A DNA stretch of 64,000 bases from contig CBDFIN010000012.1 in assembly GCA_965248135.1 (NCBI GenBank), forward strand, positions 2,294,001-2,358,000. Reading direction: 5' to 3'. The DNA is from SZUA-100 sp965248135. GTDB lineage: Bacteria; Pseudomonadota; Alphaproteobacteria; Rhizobiales; Rhizobiaceae. Shown here in pieces: positions 40,957-48,925 of this stretch. The notes below the pieces were generated by a model. It was not told the DNA's origin. It saw nothing but the letters and a program-made list of their open reading frames with translations, and did not search any database. How positions within the stretch are numbered: the stretch's first letter is position 1; each line of letters starts with the position of its first letter. Made by a program: the position numbers and the translations under genes.

Positions 40957-41913
40957 ATGAAAAGAGGCGAATGGACGACGCCGGCACTTTTGGCTGGTTG
41001 CTACGCGGTCTGGATAACGGCGACATTATTATATTTACCACTTAGCGTTATGTGGGGCGCTTTACCGGCGGCACTTGTGTTACTATTATTTGGATCACTA
41101 ACCGCCGGATTTCACACATCGGTGCAGCACGAGGTGGTTCACGACCATCCAACGTCTTGGCCCATATTCAATGAGCTGCTTATTTTTCCCTCACTTGTGC
41201 TGGTCTATCCGTTCCGCCGGTATCGCGACCTGCATCTTAAGCATCACGATGATGCCAATTTAACCGATCCGTACGAAGATCCCGAGAGCTATTATTGGCC
41301 CAAGAGCGAAGACCATAAACTCGGTCCGGTCATGCAGGCGCTATTCGGCGCCAACAACACCTTTGTCGGACGGATGATCCTTGGCCCGCCGCTTGGTCTG
41401 TTCGGATTTTACCGGACCGAGCTGAAGCGGCTGATTGCCGGCGAAGAAGGTGTTCGCCTTGCCTGGGCGTTGCATATTATCGGTTGCGCACTGGTTATCT
41501 GGTGGGTGACGGTGGTCTGCGGCATCCCGTTTCTGGTCTATCTTTTGCTGGTCGTGTATCCGGGCGTTTCATGGATATTGATCCGCTCGTTTGCCGAACA
41601 CCAGGCGGCGCAATCAATTGGTGGCCGTACTGCGATTGTCGAGGCAAGCCCATTCTTCGGACTGCTCTTTTTAAATAACAATCTTCACATGGTGCACCAT
41701 TCTCATCCCGGTGTTGCCTGGTACGAACTGCCCAGGCTCTATCGGGAGCGGCGGGACAACTATCTTGCGGCAAACGAAAGTTATCTTTTCAACGGCTATT
41801 GGCATGTGATCCGGCAGTTCGCTTTTCGTCAAAAACAGCCGGTGTTTCACCCCATTCTTTATCGCGGTGATGAGGAGCAGGACACTTCCAATGGAGTGAC
41901 AGATCATCCGTGA
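40957..41913 (+). CDS. Membrane fatty acid desaturase / beta-carotene hydroxylase-type
   Basis: A 318-residue di-iron membrane enzyme. Three histidine clusters are present: HTSVQHEVVHDH (about residues 49-60), LHLKHHDDAN (about 90) and NNLHMVHHSHPGV (about 248-260). Hydrophobic spans around residues 12-28, 33-52, 72-88 and 175-200 fit the desaturase fold. The substrate (acyl chain, carotenoid or other lipid) is not set by sequence. ATG 40957 is chosen, with CAGAGG 6 bp before it; a GTG at 40930 is possible. Its stop overlaps the next gene (TGATC at 41909-41913). Confidence 0.86.
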   Translation: MKRGEWTTPALLAGCYAVWITATLLYLPLSVMWGALPAALVLLLFGSLTAGFHTSVQHEVVHDHPTSWPIFNELLIFPSLVLVYPFRRYRDLHLKHHDDANLTDPYEDPESYYWPKSEDHKLGPVMQALFGANNTFVGRMILGPPLGLFGFYRTELKRLIAGEEGVRLAWALHIIGCALVIWWVTVVCGIPFLVYLLLVVYPGVSWILIRSFAEHQAAQSIGGRTAIVEASPFFGLLFLNNNLHMVHHSHPGVAWYELPRLYRERRDNYLAANESYLFNGYWHVIRQFAFRQKQPVFHPILYRGDEEQDTSNGVTDHP

Positions 41914-42656
41914 TCACTTCACTTTCCATGTATGACTGGCCGGAAGTCCGGCCTGCATACCAACAATTGTGGCAGATCTTGCGCAAATCTCTGCTCGAAA
42001 ACGGAGTGGACGCACCGCAGTTGCTGTCTCACGAAACTGACGAGCAGCACTGGACCGACCCTGATCTGCTGCTTGGACAAACCTGTGGTTATCCTTTAGC
42101 CACCCGGTTGCGCGGCAAGGTGCGCTATGTGGCAACACCGCAATATGCGGTCAAAGGATGTCAGGGCAACTGTTATTCGAGCGCTTTGGTGGTTCGCCGC
42201 GACTATCAATTTGATGCGGACAATTTGGGCGGCGTGCGGTTTGCCTATACCGCCAGAAATTCCCTTTCCGGTTATCGCGCACCCAAGGCGCATTTCGGTG
42301 ATTTGGCCAAGGTCTTCGGCGAAATTGTTCGATCCGGTGGCCATCGGTTTTCGGCCCGCTTGCTGGCCGATGGGAAGGCGGAACTGGCAACACTTGATGC
42401 CGTATCCTGGCACCTCTTAAAGCAGCATGAACCGGTGACAGCCGATCAGTTAAAGGTTGTCGGCTGGACCCAGCTGCGGCCGGCTTTGCCACTGATTACG
42501 TCCTTGAAAACAAGTGACAAAGTTCTGGAAGTGCTAAGGCAACGCGTTTGCGAGGTTTTTTCCTCCGCTGCCGTCAAGCATATTCGCCCCGAGCTTGCTA
42601 TTTCAGGTTGCAGGGTTCTCCCAATTTGCAAATATCAGGCGCTCGCCGCACTTTAG
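41910..42656 (+). CDS. PhnD-like substrate-binding fold protein without signal peptide
   Basis: A 248-residue protein of the phosphate/phosphonate-binding PhnD-like family (type 2 periplasmic binding fold). Motifs: LLLGQTCGYPLATRLRG (about residues 53-69), VATPQYAVKGCQGNCYSS, LGGVRFAYTARNSLSGYRAP and TLDAVSWHLLKQHEP. Unlike a normal transporter protein it has no signal peptide, so it is probably cytoplasmic. GTG 41910 overlaps the desaturase stop by 4 bp, so the two are translationally coupled. Its ligand is unknown. Confidence 0.75.
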   Translation: MITSLSMYDWPEVRPAYQQLWQILRKSLLENGVDAPQLLSHETDEQHWTDPDLLLGQTCGYPLATRLRGKVRYVATPQYAVKGCQGNCYSSALVVRRDYQFDADNLGGVRFAYTARNSLSGYRAPKAHFGDLAKVFGEIVRSGGHRFSARLLADGKAELATLDAVSWHLLKQHEPVTADQLKVVGWTQLRPALPLITSLKTSDKVLEVLRQRVCEVFSSAAVKHIRPELAISGCRVLPICKYQALAAL

Positions 42657-42674
42657 GCGCAATTCCATTCACAC

Positions 42675-42704
42675 ATCCCTATTCCAGATAGAAAGAACAG
42701 GGAT
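42675..42704 (+). promoter_or_regulatory. Leader hairpin over the DUF992 ribosome-binding site
   Basis: ATCCCTATT (42675-42683) can pair with AACAGGGAT (42696-42704) with one mismatch and a 12-base loop. AGGGA (42699-42703) is the Shine-Dalgarno of the DUF992 gene, 7 bp before ATG 42711, so the stem would cover it. Pairing by eye; stability not computed. Confidence 0.4.
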
Positions 42705-42710
42705 ATTGCA

Positions 42711-43205
42711 ATGACTGTAAAACGTTTTGGCCTGGCGATGGCGGTGAGTGTGGCAATGCTGTACTCGGCTTATCAGGTGGAGCCCGCGAAGGCGGAAAAC
42801 ATCGAACTTGGCTTGTTGACTTGTGAGATCGAAGGCGGTGTCGGGCTTATCTTTGGATCGAAAAAGGACCTCACCTGCGTTTTTTCCTATGCCAACGATA
42901 AGTCGGCCGATGATCTTTATACCGGTTCAATCAAGAAGGTAGGGTTGGATGTCGGTGTCACTGCCCGTTCGATGGTTAAGTGGGTTGTGCTGGGCGCCAG
43001 CGTCGATGCGGCAGCACCCGGCAGCCTGGCCGGTTCCTATGCCGGTGTATCGGCGACGGCTTCCGCCGGACTGGGCATCGGCGCCAATGCACTGGTCGGC
43101 GGCTCTGGTGACAACTTTGTCTTGCAGCCTTTCAGTATTGAGGGCAGCGAGGGGATAAATCTGGCCATCGGACTGAGCAAATTCACCTTGAATGCCGTCA
43201 ATTAG
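42711..43205 (+). CDS. DUF992 secreted protein
   Basis: A 164-residue secreted protein of DUF992, a family found mainly in Hyphomicrobiales and of unknown function. The signal peptide covers residues 1-28 (ending AKA). The mature part has paired cysteines (LGLLTCEIEGG and KKDLTCVFSYA) followed by a Gly/Ala/Ser-rich region (GSLAGSYAGVSATASAGLGI) typical of the family. Probably periplasmic or outer-membrane associated. It sits in a short leader with a possible hairpin over its ribosome site. Confidence 0.88.
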   Translation: MTVKRFGLAMAVSVAMLYSAYQVEPAKAENIELGLLTCEIEGGVGLIFGSKKDLTCVFSYANDKSADDLYTGSIKKVGLDVGVTARSMVKWVVLGASVDAAAPGSLAGSYAGVSATASAGLGIGANALVGGSGDNFVLQPFSIEGSEGINLAIGLSKFTLNAVN

Positions 43206-43211
43206 TGCATG

Positions 43212-43266
43212 GCGCACCAAGCCGGAAAACGCGAAACTCCGGCCAATTGGATCTGATCAGGTGCGC
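43212..43266. terminator. Possible bidirectional terminator between DUF992 and dddP genes
   Basis: Nested stems GCGCACC/GGTGCGC (43212-43218 and 43260-43266) and GCCGG/CCGGC (43221-43225 and 43239-43243) lie between the two convergent genes. No long U-run follows on either strand, so this is a weak call. Confidence 0.3.
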
Positions 43267-43293
43267 TACTTCCCGTGACCAAAGAACCTATCA

Positions 43294-44691
43294 CTAGCCC
43301 AGCAATCGTTCATCCAGCGGGTAAGTGGACAATTGCTCATAGCCGGTTTCGGTAATCAGCACCTGCTCTTCAATCTTGACACCTTCATGGCCTCCGTGAC
43401 GGCCGATATAGCTCTCGACACAAACAACCATGCCTGGTTCAAGTTGGCCATCATAGCCGACTTCTTCCCAGTCGCAAGGGTAACGCACGGCCGGGTATTC
43501 ATCGCACAGCCCGACACCGTGGATCAGCACCGAATAGCGGTTTGGCAGATATTCTTCCGGCAGGCTCTTGCCTTGAAGGGAAAGTTCGCGATAACCGACG
43601 CCGGGCGCCAGCATGGCGGTATTATAGTTGATTTGATCGATTGCCAGTTGATAAAGCGACCGCTGTTCGTTGGTTGGTGTGCCGTTGCCGGCAAGCCAGG
43701 TGCGTGAAATATCGCAACAAAAACCGTAGGCGCCAATCAGATCTGTATCGAACGCGACCAGATCGCCGTCTTCTATCACCCGGGCAGAACTCTCCTGAAA
43801 CCACGGATTTGTGCGCGGACCGGAAGAAAGCAGCCGGGTCTCGATCCATTCGCCCCCGCGACGGATGTTTTCAGCGTGCAGAATTGCCCATAGATCGTTC
43901 TCGCTCATGCCGGGCTGCAGGGCGTCTTCCATTTCCCGCATAGCCGCCTGGCAAGAAACGATTGCCCGCCGCATGCACAAAAGCTCATCTGGCGATTTTA
44001 TCTTACGCGCCTCCTCCATCACATCCTCGCCATAGACAACATCGATGCCATGGCTGTTGAGATGGGGAATGCCGTGCGGATCAATCTGATCAAAGGCCAA
44101 CCGGCGATTGCCACCACCGTGTTGAACCACCAGATCAGCCGTCATTCTGGCCCAGCGGGCGGTCTGTTCGTCGGTTCTGCCACCGGCTTCAAAATAAAAC
44201 CAGCTGATGCCCGTATGCACCTCGTCCACCACTTCCGAGTGGTCGGAAAGGTGTTCGCAATTGTGAAAATCATAAAGAATGACCGGCCCATCGGTGGCCA
44301 CAAAGCAAGCGCGGACCGGATTGTGCATGGTCCAGATCTGCATGTTCGTAGTGTCGGTAGCATAACGCACATTGAGTGGATCATAGAGGTAGATACCGGC
44401 AAGATCGCGTTTTCTAAGCTCCGCCCTTATGCGCTCGATGCGGTAGCGCCGCATGGTTGAAAGATCGGGATCGCCAATGCCTGCCTCACGCCATTCACCT
44501 TCTGCCAATTCGCCATAGCCGATGACATGCTGGTTTAAATTGGCCGCCTTGGCCCGCGCCCATTTTTCCAATTCCTGTTCACTGGCATAGGCGCCCGGGT
44601 GTTCAGGAATTTGAAAGGGTGCGATTTTTCGGCGATGCCGCCCGAAGGCCTGTTTCGTACCAATTAGAGGTTTCTCGCTATCCTTAGCCAT
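43294..44691 (-). CDS. dddP: DddP-like dimethylsulfoniopropionate lyase (M24B fold)
   Basis: A 465-residue M24/creatinase-fold protein most like DddP, which cleaves DMSP to dimethyl sulfide and acrylate. MRRYRIERIRAELRKRDLAG and YDPLNVRYATDTTNMQIW match the DddP N-domain; RRGGEWIETRLLSSGPRTNP is a DddP hallmark. The metal ligands are D315, D317 and D327 (AFDTDLIG..CCDISRTW), H391 and E426 and E441, and the catalytic Asp is D397 (IHGVGLCDEYP). All keep one offset (20) from the numbering I recall for Ruegeria DddP. A true Xaa-Pro dipeptidase is less likely. ATG 44691 is preferred over a TTG at 44703. Confidence 0.8.
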   Translation of the reverse strand: MAKDSEKPLIGTKQAFGRHRRKIAPFQIPEHPGAYASEQELEKWARAKAANLNQHVIGYGELAEGEWREAGIGDPDLSTMRRYRIERIRAELRKRDLAGIYLYDPLNVRYATDTTNMQIWTMHNPVRACFVATDGPVILYDFHNCEHLSDHSEVVDEVHTGISWFYFEAGGRTDEQTARWARMTADLVVQHGGGNRRLAFDQIDPHGIPHLNSHGIDVVYGEDVMEEARKIKSPDELLCMRRAIVSCQAAMREMEDALQPGMSENDLWAILHAENIRRGGEWIETRLLSSGPRTNPWFQESSARVIEDGDLVAFDTDLIGAYGFCCDISRTWLAGNGTPTNEQRSLYQLAIDQINYNTAMLAPGVGYRELSLQGKSLPEEYLPNRYSVLIHGVGLCDEYPAVRYPCDWEEVGYDGQLEPGMVVCVESYIGRHGGHEGVKIEEQVLITETGYEQLSTYPLDERLLG

Positions 44692-44808
44692 CTTTTTTTC
44701 CAATGCGACAGGTCAAATACGTAGGTTATCGGAATTATCGTTGGCCGGTTGTTCCGATTGCGGCGCGAACCGGCCACGCTGCCGCAATTTACATCAAATC
44801 GTATCAAA

Positions 44809-45684
44809 CTAGCTCAGTTGCGCTGCAAGACGCTCGCGATAAAGCGTATAGATACCCATGATGATAACGATTGCGGTACCCAAAAGCGTATAAAAATCAG
44901 GATATTCGTTGAAAACAAACACCCCTAAAAAGATCGCCCAAACCATAATGGTATAGCGGAAAGGCGAGACAAAGCCGATCTCGCCCACTCGCATGGTCAG
45001 GATACTGAATAAAGTTCCGACAAATATGAAGAGCGAGGCAACGGCCAAATACGCAAGCTCCAGCCCGCCGACCGGTTTCCACTGCTGCAACGGCAGCAAT
45101 AAGGCAGACATCACCGTAACCGCGATGGAAGTGTAAAATCCAACCAGCACAGACGGCGTGACTGCTGGCAGACGTCGGGTGGCAAGATCGCGCAGAACAA
45201 CGAAACATACTGCCGCAAGCGCCATTAGGGCGTAAATGGTGAAACCATCCGAACCTGGACGGACAATAATCAAAACTCCGATAAAACCAATTGCAATGGC
45301 GCCATAGCGCCGCCAGCCGATTTTCTCACCAAGGAAAAACGCCGCCGCCAGCGTGACGGCAAGCGGTAGCACCTGAAGTATAGCTGTTACATTGGCAATC
45401 GGCATGTTGAACAGGGCAGTCAGAAAGAAGATCACTCCGCCGAGTTCACCAATAATACGCAGCACCAGCGGTGTGTTGATCGCTGCGCCGGCGCGGGCAA
45501 AATCGCCACGAAACCAGCAAAACAAGCCAAGCAGGATGCTTACCAAAATCCCGCGCAAAAACACCGCCTGAAACAGTTCAAGTTGGCCGGAAACCAGTTT
45601 GATCATGGCATCGTTGCAGACATAGCCGGCCATCGCCAGCATCATGTAGACCGCGCCGCGCATATTATCAGAAAGGTTTCTCAA
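44809..45684 (-). CDS. EamA/DMT family transporter
   Basis: A 291-residue drug/metabolite transporter with ten predicted membrane helices and two EamA repeats (N half with FNMPIANVTAILQVLPLAVT, C half with SPFRYTIMVWAIFLGVFVFN). Substrate unknown. The reported start is TTG 45684 with an AGGA about 10 bp upstream and a homolog-like opening; ATG 45663 is an alternative. It follows dddP's strand direction but sits 118 bp upstream of it, so it may be part of the same transcript. Confidence 0.85.
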   Translation of the reverse strand: MRNLSDNMRGAVYMMLAMAGYVCNDAMIKLVSGQLELFQAVFLRGILVSILLGLFCWFRGDFARAGAAINTPLVLRIIGELGGVIFFLTALFNMPIANVTAILQVLPLAVTLAAAFFLGEKIGWRRYGAIAIGFIGVLIIVRPGSDGFTIYALMALAAVCFVVLRDLATRRLPAVTPSVLVGFYTSIAVTVMSALLLPLQQWKPVGGLELAYLAVASLFIFVGTLFSILTMRVGEIGFVSPFRYTIMVWAIFLGVFVFNEYPDFYTLLGTAIVIIMGIYTLYRERLAAQLS

Positions 45685-45738
45685 GGCGCGGAATTCCTAT
45701 CCGGTGTGGACTCGGGGTCAGGGTCCCATATTGAGAAA

Positions 45739-45775
45739 TTAATTCAAAAATTCACTATAGTGAGTTGAATTAATA
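45739..45775. repeat. Nested inverted repeats upstream of the EamA gene
   Basis: An outer 10-bp pair ATTAATTCAA (45739-45748) and TTGAATTAAT (45766-45775) encloses an inner 12-bp palindrome TCACTATAGTGA (45753-45764). It lies 55-91 bp before the EamA start and 8 bp after the gpt stop on the same strand. It could be an operator for the EamA gene or an AT-rich transcription terminator for gpt. Confidence 0.5.
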
Positions 45776-45782
45776 AAGAATA

Positions 45783-46298
45783 TTATCCGTCACGTTTTCC
45801 TGATATTGGCTCTGCGTAAGTAAGGTCCATGTCCCAGGGAAAATATATCCAGGTGTCCTGACTGACTTCGGTGACGAAGGTATCAGCCATCGGCCGGCCG
45901 ATCGGCTTGGCGTAAACGGTCGCCAGATGCGCCTTGGGCAGCATCTCGCGCACTTTCTTTGCAGTTTTACCGGTATCGGTCAAATCATCGATGATCAAGA
46001 TGCCCTCACCGTTTTTACCGGCCTCGGCAATCATCTCGGCGGAAATGGTCTTGATGACATGCAGATCGCCCTGGTCCTTATATTCGTGATAGGAAGCGAT
46101 ACACACCGTTTCGATGGTGCGGATACCCAATTCGCGGGCAATAATTGCCGCCGGCACCAGTCCGCCGCGGGTGATGGTGACAATCGCCTTCCAGTCTTCG
46201 CCATTTTCGGTTTTGTCGGAAAGCCGCCAGGCAAGCGCCTTGCAATCACGGTGAAACTGGTCCCAGGAAACGGGAAACGCCTTGGGATTACTGACCAT
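45783..46298 (-). CDS. gpt: Xanthine-guanine phosphoribosyltransferase
   Basis: A 171-residue purine salvage enzyme that joins guanine, xanthine or hypoxanthine to PRPP. The PRPP-binding motif ILIIDDLTDTGKTAK is at about residues 99-113, with VTITRGGLVPAAIIARELGI at about 40-59. ATG 46298 with AGGAG upstream is chosen; the long upstream extension is on the sense of a different region and not family-like. Confidence 0.92.
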   Translation of the reverse strand: MVSNPKAFPVSWDQFHRDCKALAWRLSDKTENGEDWKAIVTITRGGLVPAAIIARELGIRTIETVCIASYHEYKDQGDLHVIKTISAEMIAEAGKNGEGILIIDDLTDTGKTAKKVREMLPKAHLATVYAKPIGRPMADTFVTEVSQDTWIYFPWDMDLTYAEPISGKRDG

Positions 46299-46360
46299 GA
46301 TGGGGCTCCTGTGGTCCGGTGCAAATGGATGACGGGGAATACCGCAACATACAATCGGGA

Positions 46361-47893
46361 TCAAGCCTGCTTCGGTCTCATCAACCAGACAGTCACCAAT
46401 ACGCCGCAGGCGATTGTCGCTGGCAGGGCAAACAGCCATGAACCTGCCGCAAGCAAGCCGGATGTGCCTGCCCACATGATGGAGGAAAAGGCTTCCGACA
46501 GCGTGGCCGCGCGCGAAGAAACCTGACGGCGGCGAAACATCGTCCGTTTGGCCTGGGTGCGAAACCAAAGCTGTATAGCGGTGGCAGATGTTGAGGAAAG
46601 TGCGCACCCCAGTATGGTCACCAATGCAAGGGACGGGGCGATGAGGGCAATAACAGCCACGAATGGCAGGAAGATATAGCCGATCACTGTCATGATGGCT
46701 TTAATCTTGGCAAGCAGAATATTAGCCGTGCTAACCGGCGCGGAGGCGATGAGATCAGGGGCGTCTTCGCCCGAAATGGCAAGCCAGGCCAGTCCACCGG
46801 CCAATTGACCGGCCGACATCACCAGAACAGGAATAATGATCACCATAACGCTGCTGTTTTCGCCAAAATTTATCCACATCAGCAGCGCTGGTGGCACCAG
46901 ATAGAGAATCTGCATCAGGGTCTGGGAAACCAGCCACGGGTCGCGGCTTAATAAAACCCACTCTTTGCGGCGCAAAGTCTGGGTCGTTGAACCGGCGCGA
47001 AATGGCGTGTGCGTGGCGATGGTCTTGACGCGCTGTTGTGCCACACCTGCAGCCAAGGTGGCGTGATAGCCAAAACTGGATGCCGATGTCACAACGACGG
47101 CTGCAAAACACACCATGCAAGCAAGCCCGACGATAAGAAGCGCTGCGCCATCGCCCATGGCGGCTCTTGCCGGCAGCCACAACCAGTTCGCAGCCGATGG
47201 CGCCATGGCGACCAGCTCCGGCGATTGCAGGATGGTAAATCGCGACAGGCTGCCATAGGCAAGGATCGCTGCCGCCTGAATGCCGATAACGAAGCCGGCA
47301 CCCACCACCGCTGCCACAATTTGCGCAATCAGCCGGGTCCGTTTTGGACCGATGGTGCGGAACATCAACAAAGTCATCTGGATCGAAAGCGCAGTTGCCA
47401 GACCACCAAGGGCCGCTATTACGGCGTAGGTCCACAACCATTTGGCGCCGTCGTGGTAGGCGAGCATGTTGACAAACGGACTGGCCAGAAGAGCAGAAAG
47501 CGCGATTGTTGAGACCGCGATAGAAGCGGATCTCACCATGAACAGCCGGCGGGAGGAGGCCGGTGAAGACAGGATAAGATCTAAATCTGAGCGGGCGTAA
47601 TAAGCACGCGTTACCGATTCCAGCGCCTGCGACATCATCAGCGAAAATGACAGCAACCCGCAGCCACTTAGCAACACCAGATTTGCCTTGTCGGCCAGTA
47701 TGCCCGCCTTGGCCCAGGGTTCGATAATGGCGCTGGCGACCAGATGAAGAATAAATGCTACAACCGCAAGGACAAGGAAAACGATGCCTTGCCGATGACG
47801 CCTGCCGGCGGTCATCATCGTCAGCCAGTCGCGAAGGGCAAGGTTCAACTCATGACGAGCGAACCAGATTATAGAGGTGGGCCGGGCTATCAT
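46361..47893 (-). CDS. ABC-2-like exporter permease
   Basis: A 510-residue integral membrane protein with about ten to twelve hydrophobic segments and an amphipathic N-terminus (WFARHELNLALRDWLTMM). It overlaps the ATPase gene by 4 bp (ATGA), so they form a two-gene exporter. There is no substrate-binding domain. Family resembles the membrane partner of ABC-2-type export systems in alphaproteobacteria; no substrate is known. It is followed by gpt. Confidence 0.78.
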   Translation of the reverse strand: MIARPTSIIWFARHELNLALRDWLTMMTAGRRHRQGIVFLVLAVVAFILHLVASAIIEPWAKAGILADKANLVLLSGCGLLSFSLMMSQALESVTRAYYARSDLDLILSSPASSRRLFMVRSASIAVSTIALSALLASPFVNMLAYHDGAKWLWTYAVIAALGGLATALSIQMTLLMFRTIGPKRTRLIAQIVAAVVGAGFVIGIQAAAILAYGSLSRFTILQSPELVAMAPSAANWLWLPARAAMGDGAALLIVGLACMVCFAAVVVTSASSFGYHATLAAGVAQQRVKTIATHTPFRAGSTTQTLRRKEWVLLSRDPWLVSQTLMQILYLVPPALLMWINFGENSSVMVIIIPVLVMSAGQLAGGLAWLAISGEDAPDLIASAPVSTANILLAKIKAIMTVIGYIFLPFVAVIALIAPSLALVTILGCALSSTSATAIQLWFRTQAKRTMFRRRQVSSRAATLSEAFSSIMWAGTSGLLAAGSWLFALPATIACGVLVTVWLMRPKQA

Positions 47894-48651
47894 GCGGCGA
47901 CTTTGCTTTCATTGCTTTCACTAACCAGACGCAGAAATATGTCCTCCAGCGAGGTATCAAGCTTGCCTGCCTGCCGGCGCAGTTCTTCAAGCGTGCCTTC
48001 GGCAATCAAGCGACCATCAGCAATTACCCCGATCCGCTCGGCCATCCGCTCAGCCACCTCAAGAATATGGGTGGTCATGATTACGGTGACGCCCTGGCTG
48101 ACACGGGACAATAGAACGTTTTTTACCTGCCGCGCAGAACCGGCATCAAGACCGGTCAACGGTTCATCTAAAATGATCAATCGCGGCTCGTGCACCAGGG
48201 CGCCGGCGAGCGCCACCTTCTGCCGCATACCCTTTGAAAACCCACCACATCGTTCATGTTTATAAAGCGCAAGATCGAGCCAATCGATCAATTCGTTGGA
48301 TCGAGCCTCGGCCTCGCGCGCTTCTATCTGCCACAGCCCGGCTACAAATTCGAGATATTCCAGCGGTGTGAGTTTGTCGTAGATCATCGGTTCGTCCGAA
48401 ACCCAGGCGACGATACGCTTGGCCTCGATCTGATCAAGCCGGGCATCAATGCCAAATATCGATATTGAACCCTCATCCGGTTGCAGCAGGCCCGAAACCA
48501 TTCGCAGTGTGGTCGTCTTGCCGGCTCCATTGGGACCCAGCAGGGCGTAGAACTCGCCGCCCTTGACTTTGAGATCCAGCCCGGAGACAGCCGGCCGATC
48601 AAAGCGTTTGCTCAACCCCGAGATTTCAAGTGCAAATTGTTGATTGCTCAT
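47890..48651 (-). CDS. ABC transporter ATP-binding protein (exporter type)
   Basis: A 253-residue ATPase of the ABC-2/DrrA-like group. Walker A GPNGAGKTTTLRM (about residue 40), a Q-loop region DEPMIYDKLTPLEYLEFVAG, the signature GFSKGMRQKVALAGALVHEP, Walker B LIILDEPLTGLD and the H-loop TTHILEVAERM. It is upstream of and overlaps the permease gene by 4 bp. Confidence 0.9.
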   Translation of the reverse strand: MSNQQFALEISGLSKRFDRPAVSGLDLKVKGGEFYALLGPNGAGKTTTLRMVSGLLQPDEGSISIFGIDARLDQIEAKRIVAWVSDEPMIYDKLTPLEYLEFVAGLWQIEAREAEARSNELIDWLDLALYKHERCGGFSKGMRQKVALAGALVHEPRLIILDEPLTGLDAGSARQVKNVLLSRVSQGVTVIMTTHILEVAERMAERIGVIADGRLIAEGTLEELRRQAGKLDTSLEDIFLRLVSESNESKVAA

Positions 48652-48925
48652 TCCGGATTTAACTCCTCACAGCCGCTCGCTTGATTTGTGGCAGGTTAAG
48701 AAAATCCGGTTCAGGATTGATGAAGGGAGAAGGTGAATAATTTCCTATTGCTTTCACGATACCGGATCGAATGCCGGCGACATTAGTTGATCACGAATGC
48801 CGTTGCATCCAATCAAATCTGCCGATAGGCTCTGGCACTTATATAAGGCGTATCCGATGCCGGGGTTCATAGCGGGCCGGTATAAAATAACTATTATCAC
48901 TTAATCAAACAGCGGGAGAACGGTC

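Noticed and set aside
41910..42656. PhnD-like protein as a classical ABC periplasmic component
   Set aside because: There is no signal peptide at its N-terminus and no adjacent permease or ATPase.
43294..44691. Xaa-Pro dipeptidase assignment for the M24 protein
   Set aside because: DddP-specific sequence blocks and the catalytic Asp in HGVGLCDEYP are retained, so DddP is the better call, though still a prediction.
48652..48925. A TPP riboswitch or other metabolite leader before the NitT/TauT-type binding protein
   Set aside because: The core motifs of a thiamine element (CTGAGA and ACCTGATCTGGATAATACC-like) are absent, so a thiamine-precursor role is not supported.
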